A DNA stretch of 64,000 nucleotides from Leptoclinus maculatus (lineage: Eukaryota > Chordata > Actinopteri > Perciformes > Stichaeidae): positions 188,563 to 252,562 of the forward strand of contig JAVDOI010000185.1 of NCBI GenBank assembly GCA_032191485.1, written 5' to 3'. The notes under the pieces were generated by a model. It was not told where the DNA came from. It did no database searches and worked only from the letters and a program-made list of their open reading frames with translations. The position numbers and the translations under genes are program-made. This document shows, piece by piece, positions 35,827 through 51,045 of the stretch (positions within the stretch are counted from its first letter, which is position 1; each line of letters begins with the position of its first letter).

Positions 35827-38800
35827 GTTATGAGTTATGCTTAGGAGGGCCGGCATTCATCCCACTTTGGATGGAGCAGATCTCATTTCTGCAAATCTGA
35901 CCCAGTTTCTTTGTGGATCTAGTCCATGACAACCCAGGGTTCAGACCAGGAAGCAGAGTTATAGTCTTACACACTTCTCTGAGCTTCCATTAGAGCAGCT
36001 ACTTACCCAAAACCATATGGAGACTGTGTCTGCCCCACGGCCACTTAAATTAATTAAATCAAAAGTAAACAGTCGAGGAGTTATATTAAATAATCTAATC
36101 CAAGTTAAAACTAACGCAACAGTGCAACAAAATAGGATAATTAAATGTGGACTTAAATATCAGATCTTTGTCATCTAAAGCTGTATTAGTAAATGAGTTA
36201 ATATTAGATAATCATATTCATTTATTTTGTCTTACTGAAACCTGGCTGTGTAATGAAGAATATGTCAGCCTAAATGAATCAACTCCTCCAAGTCATATTA
36301 ATACTCATATTCCTCGAGGCTCCGGCCGAGGAGGTGGAGTAGCAGCCATCTTTGACTCAAGCCTATTATTGAACCCTAAACCTAAACTAGACTATAACTC
36401 ATTTGAAGGCCTGGTTCTTAGTCTTTCACACCCAACGTGGAAAACAATACAGCCAGTTATATTTGTTATAGTGTACCGGGCCCCAGGTCCGTATTCTGAA
36501 TTTCTATCAGAGTTTTCTCAGTTTCTGTCAAGTCTGGTCCTTAAAACAGATAAAGTAATTATTGTAGGTGACTTTAATATTCATGTGGATGTTGAGAATG
36601 ATAGCCTTAGTACTGCGTTTATCTTATTATTAGATTCGATTGGTTTCTGTCAGAGTGTACAGAAACCCACTCACTGTTTTAACCCTCGACCTGGTTCTGA
36701 CTTATGGCATCTCAATAGAAGATTTAATAGTCTTTGCACAGAACCCTCTCTTGTCGGACCATTATCTAATAACTTTTGAATTCCTACTAACGGAGTGTGC
36801 GCCATTAAGCAAGAGTTACTACACTAGATGTCTATCTGATGGTGCTGTAGCTCAGTTTAAAGAAGCGATTCCATCTTTATTCAACTCAATACCATGCTTT
36901 GATATAACAGAGGACTCCTGTGATAACTTTAGTCCGACCCAGATTGATCATCTTGTCGATAGTGCTACAAGCTCACTGAGAAGGACACTAGACTCTATTG
37001 CTCCTCTAAAAAAGAAGGTAGTAAAACAAAGGAGGTTCGCTCCATGGTATAACCCTCAAACCCGTAAATTAAAGCAGACATCGCGAAAACTTGAAAGAAC
37101 ATGGCGTTCCACTAACTTGGAAGAATCTCGGTTAGTCTGGCGAGACAGTCTTAAGATATATAAGAAGGTCCTCCGTAATGCCAGAGCAGCCTATTACTCA
37201 TCGTTAATAGAGAAAAATAAGAACAACTCCAGGTTTCTCTTCAGCACTGTAGCCAGGCTGACAGAGAGTCACAGCTCTGTTGAGCCGCGTATTCCTATAG
37301 ACCTCAGTAGTAATGACTTCATGAACTTCTTTAATGATAAGATCATACCTATTAGAGAGAGCATTAACAATGTACTGCCCTCGACTAGTACCGATCTTTC
37401 CTCAAATAGGGTACCCTTAGAAACAGCTGCAAACCATGATATATGTTTAGATGGCTTTACTCCCATCGATCTTGATAAATTAACTTCAACAATCTCTAAG
37501 TCTAAACCCTCTACCTGTCTCTTAGACCCTATACCGACTAGACTGCTTAAAGAAGTGCTACCATTAATTAGCACGTCTCTACTAGATATGATCAACCTGT
37601 CTCTACTAACAGGCCATGTACCACAGTCCTTCAAAGTAGCTGTAATTAAACCTCTTCTTAAGAAGCCCACTCTCGACCCAGAGGTGTTGGCTAACTATAG
37701 GCCGATCTCCAACCTTCCATTCCTCTCTAAGATCCTTGAGAAAGCAGTAGCTAATCAGTTGTGTGACTTTCTACATAACAATAGTTTATTTGAGGATTTT
37801 CAGTCAGGATTTAGAAAGCATCATAGCACAGAGACAGCTCTGGTAAAAATTACTAATGACCTTCTAATTGCATCAGACAAAGGACTTGTCTCTGTTCTTG
37901 TCTTGTTAGACCTTAGTGCTGCGTTCAACACCATAGACCATTACATCCTGTTACAGAGACTTGAACATTATATCGGCATCAAAGGAACCGCACTGAACTG
38001 GTTTAAGTCCTATTTATCGGATCGATCTCAGTTTGTATATGTAAACGATGAAGCCTCGATGAGGACCAACGTTAGTTATGGAGTTCCACAAGGTTCTGTG
38101 CTTGGACCAATTCTGTTCACCTTATATATGCTTCCTTTAGGTAATATTATCAGAGAACATTCTATAAAGTTTCATTGTTATGCAGATGATACTCAATTAT
38201 ATATATCAATTAAACCAGATGAAACAAACCAGCTCACTAAACTACAAGCATGTCTTAAGGACATAAAAACCTGGATGACCTGCAACTTCCTGATGTTAAA
38301 CTCAGACAAAACTGAAGTTATTCTACTAGGCCCAGAACACCTCCGAAATCAGTTATCTAATGACATAGTTTCTCTAGATGGCATTGCGCTGGCATCCAGC
38401 TGCACCATAAAGAATCTTGGAGTCATTTTTGATCAGGATTTGTCTTTTAATTCTCAGATAAAACAAATTTCTGGGACTGCCTTTTTTCACCTACGTAATA
38501 TTTAAAAAATCAGGCACATCTTGTCTCATAGCGATGCAGAGAAATTAGTTCATGCATTTGTTACCTCTAGACTAGATTACTGCAATTCCTTATTTTCAGG
38601 TTGCTCTAATAAATCTCTTAAATCTCTCCAGCTGATTCAGAATGCTGCAGCTCGTGTACTAACAAGAACTAAGAAAAGAGATCATATTAGTCCTGTATTA
38701 GCTTCTCTGCACTGGCTCCCCGTAAAATCTAGAATAGAATTAAAAATTCTTTTACTTACCTACAAAGCCCGAACTGGTCGGGCACCATCATATCTTAAAG

Positions 38801-39744
38801 AGCTTATAGTACCATATTATCCTACTAGAGAGCTGCGCTCCTCTAATTCAGGGTTACTTGTAGTTCCTAGAGTCTTAAAGAGTAGGATGGGAGCCAGAGC
38901 CTTCAGTTACCAAGCTCCTCTTTTGTGGAACAAGCTTCCCGTTTCAGTCCGGGGGGCAGACACACTCACCACATTTAAGAGTAAGTTTAAGACTTTCCTT
39001 TTTGATAGTGCTTATAGTTAGGGCTGGCTCAGGTCTGCCTTGGACCAGCCCTTAGACAAACTGGTATAGGCGTAGACTACAGGGGGACTTCCTAGGATAC
39101 ACCGAGCTCCTCTCTCCTCTTCTTCATCTCTGTCTGTATGAATTGATGTCCCATTAATGCTCACTACTAACTCTACTTCTTCCCCGGAGTCTTTGTGCTT
39201 TCTCTCCTCACAGGTTTCCATGTATCGTGGTGTCATGTGGACCCTGGTCCTTCCTCCCGCCTTAACCCTGCTGACTCCCACTAATAAATAACACTCTTAT
39301 TATTACTTACATTACTATTTCATATTACCGGTACCATTAATGCACATTATTGACCAGCTTCTTCACCAGAGTATCTGTGCTTTATCGCCTCACAGGTACC
39401 TCTGGATCCGGGTTGTACCTGGACCTGGTCTTTCCACCTGCCGTAGTTCTGTCATACATTGAATGTGTTGAAATTACATTGCATGTGTTGTAAATTTGTT
39501 ATGCTGTTCAACACTTGACATCTATTGCACTTCTGTCCATCCTGATAGAGGATCCCTCCTCTGTTGCTCTCCCTAAGGTCTCTTCCTCTTTTCTCCCCGT
39601 TAAAGGTTTTTTTTGGGGGAGTTTTTCCTGTTCCGATGTGAGGGTTCCGGGACAAGATGATGTCATGTGTACATATTGTAAAGCCCTCTGAGGCAAATTT
39701 GTAATTTGTGATTTTGGGCTATACAAAATGAATTGAATTGAATT
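35827..39744 (+). mobile_element. L2/CR1-clade LINE, 5'-truncated, with endonuclease and reverse transcriptase
   Basis: The left part encodes the end of an ORF1 esterase-like domain (RRAGIHPTLDGADLISANL). ORF2 starts about 36147 with an APE-type endonuclease (LFCLTETWL, VYRAPGPYSEF, IIVGDFNIHVD). A frameshift near 36685 follows. The frame 36640-39021 then carries the reverse transcriptase (LLKKPTLDPEVLANYRPISN, LLDLSAAFNTIDH, GVPQGSVLGPILFTLYM, CYADDTQLY), interrupted by one TAA at 38503-38505. The 3' UTR ends with a GAATT(G)AATT repeat at 39731-39744, typical of this clade. One frameshift and one stop make it recently dead. It sits in the intron between exons 35630-35680 and 39827-39932. Confidence 0.93.
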
Positions 39745-39826
39745 ATGGCACCCCTCAGCAGTGTGGGGGTCTGCCTTAGTGGTTCATGTGAATGGCTGAC
39801 ACACCATTCTGTCACCTGACCTGCAG

Positions 39827-39932
39827 TGTGAAGATTCCAACACAGTCAGAGGACGAGCCGATCGGCTGCTTTGAGCTTGAGGATGACTGGAACGATGTGG
39901 AGATCAAGCTGCAGCAGTGTCGCGTTGCAAAG
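39827..39932 (+). CDS. Putative exon of the unidentified plus-strand gene
   Basis: CTGCAG| is followed by one leading base and then VKIPTQSEDEPIGCFELEDD, continuing WNDVEIKLQQCRVAK, and a GTACAC donor. An acidic, soluble-looking segment with good splice signals and a phase that fits the previous exon. I cannot name the family. Confidence 0.6.
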
Positions 39933-40139
39933 GTACACACTGCATCCAGGACACACTTTGTCTTTCTTCCTCACATTTCAACCTCATCATTTAATTCTGT
40001 AACACTGTTTTTTGTTACTTCAACATTTTGTTATTTAGTAGTATTCAGGGCTTCCAAAATGCACTAAAAAGAGAACAGGTATGGCTACATACTAAAGTAG
40101 GCTAAATGAAGGCCATCATTTTCAATTTGCTGTCATTGT

Positions 40140-41032
40140 CTTGTAACGCGCGGTGCCGCCGCACGTGTTAATAAATAAATAAATAAAGAGAGGCCTCCTG
40201 TTGGAAACGAACAGAAGTGAACGAGCGATCTCTCAGAAGTGTATACGGCGACTGAGAGGACCTCGCCGGCGACGGGCAGACCCGAGCTGCCGCCGGGGTG
40301 ACCACGGATCCACCAGACTCGTGTCTCGATGTCCGGTCGTCCCCCTGTGAGTGCCCCTAGTGCATACAAGGACTGCGAGAAGGGGGAGAGATGCGGAGGA
40401 CCAGTTCTCTCTCTATATGACTCACTCACCTGGCCTTAAGGAGAGTGCCTGAAAAGGAGACAGTGTTGCTCCTGAGCATTCCCCCGAATTTGCCTCGATA
40501 GCCTCCGCTTAAGAGAGACCTATACAGGTAGCCAATCTTACCAAATAGTAATAAATCACCAACAGAATAGCAACCAGTATCGCGCTTGCTGTATTGTCTC
40601 GATCGCAAAACATTGAGTTACTTTTTAGGTTAGTCTTTTGCTCGAATAGCCGTCGGATTTAACGTCTTTATTAATTTTTTATAAGTTCTAAATATTTGTA
40701 TTACCCCTGCCCAGACCCCAACAGATATAAAGCTCTTTTCAAACTTTTGCTTGAAGCGGGGCTTTCCCCGGTCTTCTCTTAACTATAGAAACGGATGTTA
40801 GTATATGTAGGTGTGTGTGCAGTAGTTGCATCAGTCGTGTGCCGTGCTGGAAGTCCTTCAACTTACCACAGGGGCTGGGTGATCTCCCCCCCGGAGGAGA
40901 CCCCTTCTGTCCGGTCTTCCCAGAAGAGAGGTTGAAAAAGGAGTCGGCCGAAAAAGTTCAATTATCAGTTATTTTATTTTTGTCCAATTCAAAGTAAATC
41001 TTTTTGTTCCAATACAAAGGAAAAATGATCAA
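40140..41032. other. Unclassified, repeat-like GC-rich stretch
   Basis: Begins TGTAACGCGCGGTGCC with an (AATA)n run at 40170-40190. It reads like a retroelement leader or LTR, but no protein motif or second terminus was found. It may be an older element interrupted by copy B at 41033. Confidence 0.35.
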
Positions 41033-42380
41033 TTAACCTTCTGGGCCCGAGCGACGACCAATTGGTCGTTCAGTGGGCCGAACAGAACCGAGCCGGTACC
41101 GAAGAAAGCTATTTTCGGTAGCAAATATAATATTTCCACAACCATGTAGCATAACGTTTGAACGAAGAATTTCTCATGAACCGAAGCATGTGTAACACTT
41201 TACACACTCAAAACACAATAAAACACGATCTACGACAACATTCCTAGCCTCGTGCTAAATATCGTCACTTTTTCGCGTTCATTTGGCCGAGATACGCATC
41301 AGAAATAGTCCCTCAAAAGACGCTAATCAACCGGCCGGCCTAAAGCTGTTTAGTTAGCAGCCGTAGCATTCAAGCACGCTTCGAACCTACAACTCCAATT
41401 CCCTCTCCGGGAAACCCTTCAAAGTTGACCGGGGGGACAGCAGCCCCCAGCAACGATAACTCAGCCAAATAATTATGGGATGGTACTCACAGTTTTGAAG
41501 CAAAATCATCAAACAGTGTCCTTATACTCCATTTTGACCGCTGAAACGGCTCCTACTGTCCATTTCCGTTGTAAAAAACGTTGTGAAACAAAGGAAGGGG
41601 GGTCAAACACGCGAGGCGAGGCAGTCTCGGCTATTTATGCGCCGGCTCTTCGGCTTAGATCGGATTTTTTCGGAAAACTAAAGACTTCCTGGTAAATCTG
41701 TTAACGCCATTCGATTGGCCACATCCAGCCACGTGCACAGAGCGAAAAAAAACGAAAATCGACCAATCAGGGGCTCTACAACGGCCCAATACACACCAGC
41801 TATTGCGCAATCCTCCCGTAGCTCGCCGGCCTGGAGAGCTTTGGAGACGGTTCCAGCTCTCCAAAATGATTTCTAACTGCTGTATGTGATGGATTGTGCA
41901 TGTAGGAAGGAAGTTAAATATATAGTTATTTAGCTTCTAAAAGTACAATGGAACAGCTGGAGAGGCTGTTTCTCACATGACGACCTCTCGTGACCTCTCG
42001 TACACGTTTATGTCTCTTGCTCTGGCCTACTTCACTCTATTCACTCCAATTCTTTTGTGGGTGACTACTGCCATCATTTGCTATGATGGTGGGTGGGTTT
42101 TAGGCTTTCCTCTGCCTAATTTAATATAGTATTATGAATAATAGTGCTTTCTCACCATACGAATTTGACATAGGGCTGTGTTCCATCTTCAGCAGCCATT
42201 AACCAGTAACATATAGAACCTATTTACTCAAATCATATGAGCAAACCCTTCTTAGTGTTAATAATTCTTTGCAATGGTTCAAATAGACCTTGTAGTTGGA
42301 GTGTAGGGCCCTTTGAGTATGTGTAAAATATTTTCGAAAATTAGTCCAAAAATTGTCTAGGGCCCGACTTAAAGAACAAA
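41033..42380 (+). mobile_element. Non-autonomous piggyBac-like element (copy B)
   Basis: Inverted relative of 10780-12097, beginning at TTAACC (TTAA at 41033-41036) with the palindrome ACGACCAATTGGTCGT just inside. It extends to the ccttgtagttgg / cctttgagtatg block at about 42285-42330. It has no open frame of note. Confidence 0.6.
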
Positions 42381-43309
42381 ATCGAAAAAGAATTTAAAAA
42401 CCCTGAACTCAGTGAGCAAGCTATTTTCAAAAGTCCGGAGATTCTAAGAAATCAGTTTTAACCCCACGCCGGTAAAGACCTGGTGGACTTCTCCCTCAAT
42501 CACGCCCCGATCTTCTAAAACCGAGAATATTTATACTCTAGATCTACCGGGGGTGTTTTCACCCCCACCCTTCGGTGCCTCTCTTGGGAGGCCTCACATG
42601 GGCATGGTAACCCCCGTAAGTTTAGTCATACATTGATAGACCTGTTGTTGGTTACCCCAAAGACCTCTACTGATACTCAATGACATAGGAACACGCCATG
42701 CTCACTGGTTAATAATTATACTCTGACCCATATACCTCCTCGTAAGATTTCAACAGGTTACAGGGATAAATGGTAATACATCAAACAATAGAAAAAAAAT
42801 TCAACACATAATACACCATTGTGCCCAGCGTATGATTAATAACTGAGTATACTCATATATACGTACTCTTCTGCATTAAAGCGTCCATGTCCTTACGGGA
42901 CAAGAATACGGACGCGGCTCAAGGCCTTAACAAAAGTTAAAGGTAACTTACATAAAAAGTCAAAAATTAAAAGTGTGTGTGTTAAGGCTAAGCCTAAAAG
43001 TGTGTGTGTTAAGGCTAAGCCTAAAGTTAAAGGTAACTTACATAAAAAGTAACAAATTAAAAGTGTGTGTATGAAGGCAAAGCCTAAAAGTTAAAGGTAA
43101 TTTACATAAAAAGTAAAAAATTAAAAGTGTGTGTGTGAAGGCATGTGCAGTGACGCATGGCCAAGGGCTATGACCTGGCAGACATTAGTCCGGCGGCAGG
43201 CACCAAGGCCTGTGAGAAGGGTTAGGAAGGTTTAGGTCCGAGACTGTGTAAACATAATCCCCGGAGCATATCCCCCTGAACTGTCACCTAGACAGTACCT
43301 GTCCTAGGA

Positions 43310-43312
<3 letters not shown>
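42381..43312. other. Unclassified sequence with a short tandem repeat
   Basis: 42960-43140 carries about three degenerate units of AAAAGTGTGTGTGTTAAGGC plus AAAGGTAACTTACATAAAAAG. The remainder shows no gene. Confidence 0.5.
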
Positions 43313-43364
<52 letters not shown>

Positions 43365-43406
43365 GTGGGGGTGGGGGTGGGGGTGGGGGTGGGGGTGGGG
43401 GTGGGG
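43313..43406. repeat. Compound GT and GGGGGT microsatellite
   Basis: A GT run to about 43360 is followed by repeats of GGGGGT. Confidence 0.97.
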
Positions 43407-43439
43407 CTGTTTTCCATCTGATGAATGGACATAATCTAG

Positions 43440-43675
43440 TGTTTCCCATCAATTTCCTATGGCGGTCACTTTTGACCGGGAACACCATGGGTGTTACAAA
43501 GTTCACTAAACCACTACAAATTCAATGAAAGTGGTGATCAGCAATCTGATATGTTCAAATGCCTAGTGTGGAGGATATCATGAGGCCTTGAGGTAATCAG
43601 ATGTAAAACACAATATTTATGATTGATTAAAGTTGTAAATCGGTCAGATTTGACCCGAACACGACAGGAGGGTTA
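43440..43675. mobile_element. Right end of a piggyBac-N element
   Basis: Ends GTCAGATTTGACCCGAACAC, then GACAGGAGGGTTAA. This is the well-known teleost piggyBac terminus (TTAACCCTCCTGTCGTGTTC on the other strand). A matching left end was not found, so the element is partial or interrupted. Confidence 0.75.
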
Positions 43676-43705
43676 AGTCTGCTCTGTCCTTCGCTAGCCT
43701 CATCT

Positions 43706-43968
43706 GTTTTTCTAAAGTCATACTGCATTTTAAAGCTCAGATTCACACCTTCTAACAGAGTCCAAGAGTGTGCATGTGGCAGCTTGTCTTGGCTTTCAGC
43801 ATCAGATTGAGTTACTGTAACATTTCCCTTCTGCCAGTCCAAAAATCGTCGGTAAGTGACCGTCCAATCAAATGCTGAAAGCCAACACAAGCTGCAACAT
43901 AAACACTCTTAGACTCTGTTAGAAGGTTTGAATCTGAGCTTTAAAATGCAGTATGACTTTAGAAAAAC
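43706..43968. mobile_element. Foldback element with 97-bp inverted arms
   Basis: 43706-43802 and 43872-43968 are inverted copies (start GTTTTTCTAAAGTCATACTG) with some mismatches, around a 69-nt loop. No coding capacity. It directly precedes the Penelope-like frame. Confidence 0.88.
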
Positions 43969-43984
43969 ATCTTGATTCGTTCAT

Positions 43985-45475
43985 GTGAAACACTTTGTGT
44001 TGATGCAGGAATGCAACATAAATAAACTTCCTCTTTACTATGACCAAATACTGTATCTAACTAACCTGAACCTGACTAACCTCAGTACTGAGGAGGTTGG
44101 AGCACTGACAGAACTGAACAGTAACAAACATATCATCATCAAGCCAGCTGACAAGGGCAGTGCTATGGTCATCATGGACAGAGAACAGTATGTATGGGAG
44201 GGTTATCGACAACTTAACGACCCCAAATATTACACTAAATTGGCCAAACCTATTCATCCAGAGACTATTCCAATTATGAACAAAATTATCCAAACTCTTT
44301 ATGAGAAAAAGTTTATAAAGGCAAAACAAAAGTATTATCTAATGGGCAGCTCGGAACCCAGAGCCAGATTATTTTACATGCTGCCTAAAATTCACAAGGA
44401 TCCCACTAAGTGGAGCAAACCACATGAAATCCCTCCAGGTAGACCCATTGTGTCTGACTGCAGCAGTGAAACATATTACACTGCAGAGTACCTGGACTTC
44501 TTCCTCAATCCTCTCTGGACCACACACCCAAGTTACATTAAGGACACGTACCACTTTATCAACATAGTGAAACAACTGCACATTCCTGACAACTTTAATT
44601 TGTTCACAATTGACATAGACAGTCTCTATACTAATATTGACATCAAAGGAGGCACACAAGCCATAAAAACATTATTTCGGAAACACCCAAACAAAAAAAG
44701 ACCAGAAAAATAATTATATGCAGGCCTGATTAATTCACAGTTGTTGAGGTTTCACAGGATTTGCACTGAACAGGAGGATTCTAATTTTGCAGTCAGAGTG
44801 TTGTTTCGAGCTTTGGCCAGCAGAGGGTACTCTAGGACTTTTCTGAGAAAATGCAGAATGTCATTTCAGCAAACTAAACCTACAGCAGTAACTTGTAACC
44901 TTCCATTTGTGACTACATATTCCCCGTCCACTGTTGAACTGATCAGAGAAAGTAGGAGGAACTTTCACAAACACATTACAGGAACCTCAACATTACAGGA
45001 CCACAGCATTATTGCTGCATTCAGGAAAAACAGGAATTTACAGGATCTCCTGGTAAAAGCTAAGATTAAACCCCTTTCGGATCCTAAACCCAGAGGACAG
45101 GGCCAATTCTTTCAACACCGTAACTGGTTCACTAATCGGTACACAAAAGAGGTCTTCCAGACAATGACCCGTGGCAGTCTAAATTCAAAACATTGTATAT
45201 ATCTGACTTCATGTAAACAGTGTGATTTACAGTATGTGGGTGAAACGGGCAACACCATTTCTATTCGATTCACTCAACAGAAATACAATATACTGAACAG
45301 GAAAAAGATGGTGACACCCTTTGTGAAACACTTCCTTCTGCATGGATGGAAATCGGTCCTAACTACTGTCATTGAGTGTAACCCCAGGTGGAACATTTCC
45401 CAGAGGAAAAGGGCTGAAAGGATCTGGATTGCCAGACTGGATACTAGGCATCCTAAAGGCTTGAATGAGAGGTAG
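43985..45475 (+). mobile_element. Penelope-like element ORF2, palm catalytic region deleted
   Basis: The first part (to the stop at 44711-44713) shows Penelope RT motifs: IIIKPADKGSAMVIMDREQY, LFYMLPKIHKDP, PGRPIVSDC, FTIDIDSLYTNID. After KKRPEK the same frame hits TAA and jumps to NSQLLRFHRICT, which belongs well downstream. The intervening region, expected to hold the catalytic DD motif, is absent. The C-terminal part carries the GIY-YIG-type endonuclease (IYLTSCKQCDLQYVGETGNT, then an RFTQQKYN motif) and ends GLNER. The N-terminus is also truncated. This is a dead copy. Confidence 0.9.
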
Positions 45476-46450
45476 GTGCTTCAGAATGTGAGGTAGTGAT
45501 GGACAGTGCACAGATCACCTTGCTGGCTCCCAGCGAAGTGATCACAATCCCCTAACTCCTAACCAGCCCGTGCCTCCTGCCTCATATCTCTGTTGCTCTG
45601 CTCCTCTCATGCAGCCTGCCCGGTTCCTCCGTCCTAACCATCAGAAGCATCACTTCTCAGACCGCAGTAGGTAGGTAGTCATGAATAAATAAAAGACAAC
45701 GCAATTTCAGATCTAAGATGTACAGACACATGGATGTGGGGGTGCATTTGAAACAGTTCATATAACATGACTCATCAGATCTCACTGAACGGTCAGGTAG
45801 GCATCAAAGATGCCACGGTGTAATATGTAAAGTGTATGCATATGTGTATGTGAATAGTTGTGTGTACGTGAAATAATCCACAGAACATGACTCATCAGAC
45901 TTCACTGGACAATCAATTAGGCATCAAAGATGCCACGGTGTAATGTTTAAAGTGTATGCATATGTATATGTAAAGAGTTGTGTGTATTCCAAGAGCTCAT
46001 GCAGCAGGACTTATCAAGCCGCAGTAGGTAGTCAGTGAATGCAACACTATTAATCAGTTCAACAGAATGTGACTTCAGTGAAGATTATAGTGTTTATTGG
46101 GACAAAATGGGGCCTGGGACAGAGTGTGGGTACATCAGGTCTGAGATAATGCACTTTGGTACCCTGCTCAGTCAGATGGCCTGCTGATTGGTCCTTGGAA
46201 CAAAATGGCCCCGGCCTAAGGGCGCCAGGCCACAGGAACTTTACACCACAGCCCATCCCCCCTTTTCTACAACATGTCCGATGCTATAACAGCGTCCGAC
46301 ACTGTTCCTCAACTGTACAGTTATTTTACAAGAACAAGTAGCCTGAGGAAGGTTCTTCTTAGAACCGAAACATCGCGATTTATTTACTTATAAATATAAA
46401 TATGGTGTACATGTTCGCCTGGACAGAAAATAAAAGGTAAAAAAACTTCA
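45476..46450 (+). mobile_element. Penelope 3' tail or pseudo-LTR region with a tandem repeat
   Basis: Two copies of a unit of about 120 bp (ggcatcaaagatgccacggt, aagtgtatgcatatg) lie at 45797-45990. The motif GAAGGTTCTTCTTAGAACCG, then AAACATCGCG, near 46345 resembles Penelope terminal repeats. Confidence 0.6.
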
Positions 46451-46500
46451 GTGAACTTTTTTTCTGAGCCATATGCTAACGAGGCTAACCTAGCCACATC

Positions 46501-47899
46501 ATGTTCCACCACGGCCGTGACCGCGGTGAGGAGTGGACGGTTGTCGACTATGGGAGGGGCCGCCGACAGCGGAACCAACGCCCGAGGTCACCCACCAGAC
46601 CTGCGTCCCCTCGCCGACGACCCATCAGACGGCCGCCGCAGGGATCCAGCAGAAGGCCGCCGCAGGTATCCACCAGACAACCGCAGGTATCCACCAGACA
46701 ACCGCAGGTATCCACCAGACAACCGCAGGTATCCACCAGACGGCTGCCGCAGGGATCCAGCAGACGGCCGCCACAGAACGTATGCCTCCGTAACGAGGAC
46801 CGGACTCGGACCCGACAGAGACTGCTCTTCTCTGCGCCGTAACTGTAATGACGGAGAACCGGGTTATAAGACACATTTCGTTGACCGCAGGACCGGCCAG
46901 AGACCGGCGGAGGGCCGGTCCAACATACCACGAAAGAAACGTAAGATCCACCACACACACAACACGGGTCAGCAACGGCTTCAACACAATGAAAACGATC
47001 ACAATAGACCCAGATCTGATGATCCAGACACCGACTCCTCAACAGCTCCAGCAACAACCACAAAGACCAAAAAGACTGTTTATCAGTTGGCCAGCTAGTC
47101 CCCCCCCGGCCCCCCTGCTTCTTCTTCCGGCCCCCCTACACCACAATGGATGTGTGGCTTCCATAACGAGCTCTATCATGGAACTCTCACAACAGGAACT
47201 GGATCCACTCATGGGGGAGGAGGACAGAGAGCCACCCTCTCCGGTTCCGGACAGCGTGTGGTCCATCAGACTGACTCCCATCAGGACCGGCAGTCTTCAA
47301 ACAGCGGTGCAGACCGACTGGATTCGACTCCAACAGCTACGGTCTTCACACCACAGACACCGATGCTACACCGACCTACGAAACATCTCACCACCTCAAG
47401 AAAATTGCAGGACTGGAGCCTCACGGTCGGCAAAAAATGGCTAATCATGGGTGACTCTAACACCAACAGACTCCAACCACACAACAACCCAGATCTGCAG
47501 ATTGATGCTTTCCCAGGGGCCACCTTCAGAAACGCGGAAGTGCTACTGGACAAAGCTAGATCCACGGTTACAGTGGAAAAAATCATCATGGCCTTTGGCC
47601 TAAACAACCGTGTCCAAAAGACCAAAGAGACAGATATCAAACAACTGCAGAGATCTCTGAAATTGGCCAAACACAAGTTTCCGTGGGTGAAAATTTTCAT
47701 CCCTCAGGTCAACTTCTCCCCCAATCTTCCACCGAAAGAGAGACTGCGTCTCACACATCTGAACGCGTATATCTCTGATCTGAGTGAGTATATTCCGGCT
47801 TTACCAAGCACTGATTTTAAAACAGGACCAGATAACCTGCACTGGACTCATGACACAGCTCAGTGCATGCTGGATCATTGGTGCGCTTACTTAAACTAA
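46501..47899 (+). mobile_element. Penelope-type ORF1: basic RNA-binding-like N-terminus plus SGNH esterase domain (frameshifted)
   Basis: The start is probably MFHHGRDRGEEWTVVDYGRG at 46501. The Arg-rich segment contains four 21-bp tandem copies (GTATCCACCAGACAACCGCA) at about 46665-46740. The frame must shift before 46790 and again near 47100 to reach the C-terminal domain (about 47435-47899). That domain has WLIMGDSN (catalytic Ser block), AFGLNNR (oxyanion block) and GPDNLHWT (Asp/His block). SGNH-type ORF1 proteins accompany fish Penelope ORF2. Here ORF1 lies downstream of ORF2 and its tail, as if it were the start of a second tandem copy. A CR1-type ORF1 is the alternative. Confidence 0.7.
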
Positions 47900-50595
<2,696 letters not shown>

Positions 50596-51045
50596 CCAAT
50601 TAAAGCTGCGAGCAGCGATGAACGGGCCCTCGCATCCTCCGGTGGGACTCCGGCCTGCGCGTTGAGAAGTTATGTGTATTGATATTATGCCACGCCCCTA
50701 AGAAGTTTATTGGTCCATATCTTGTAAACGCTAAGAGATATCAAATAGCTTTTGATAACGGATTTGGACATGTGTGTTGAATTTCAAGTCAATCGGAGAT
50801 ACTGGCCGAGGGGCGTCGCCGGTCCGACTTGTAGGGGGCGCTAGAGAGACATTTTTTTACACACAAATATGCTATTTATGGCATAAGAGTTTCTCCGGCA
50901 GACCTGACAGGTGTGCAAAATTGGTGAGTTTTCATGCATGGCAAGTACCCCAAAATGCTCCATTCCCAGAAAAATATAACTCGGACGGGTACAATTACAA
51001 TAGGGCCTCGCCGGCCCAACGTTGTCGGTTGCTCGGGCCCTAACT
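50596..51045. mobile_element. Teleost dispersed non-autonomous element
   Basis: Begins TTAAAGCTGCGAGCAGCGAT and GAACGGGCCCTCGC, and ends in TTGCTCGGGCCCTAA. This head and tail pair, with the internal ATCTTGTAAACGCTAAGAGA-type text, is a common fish repeat. No coding frame. Confidence 0.7.
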
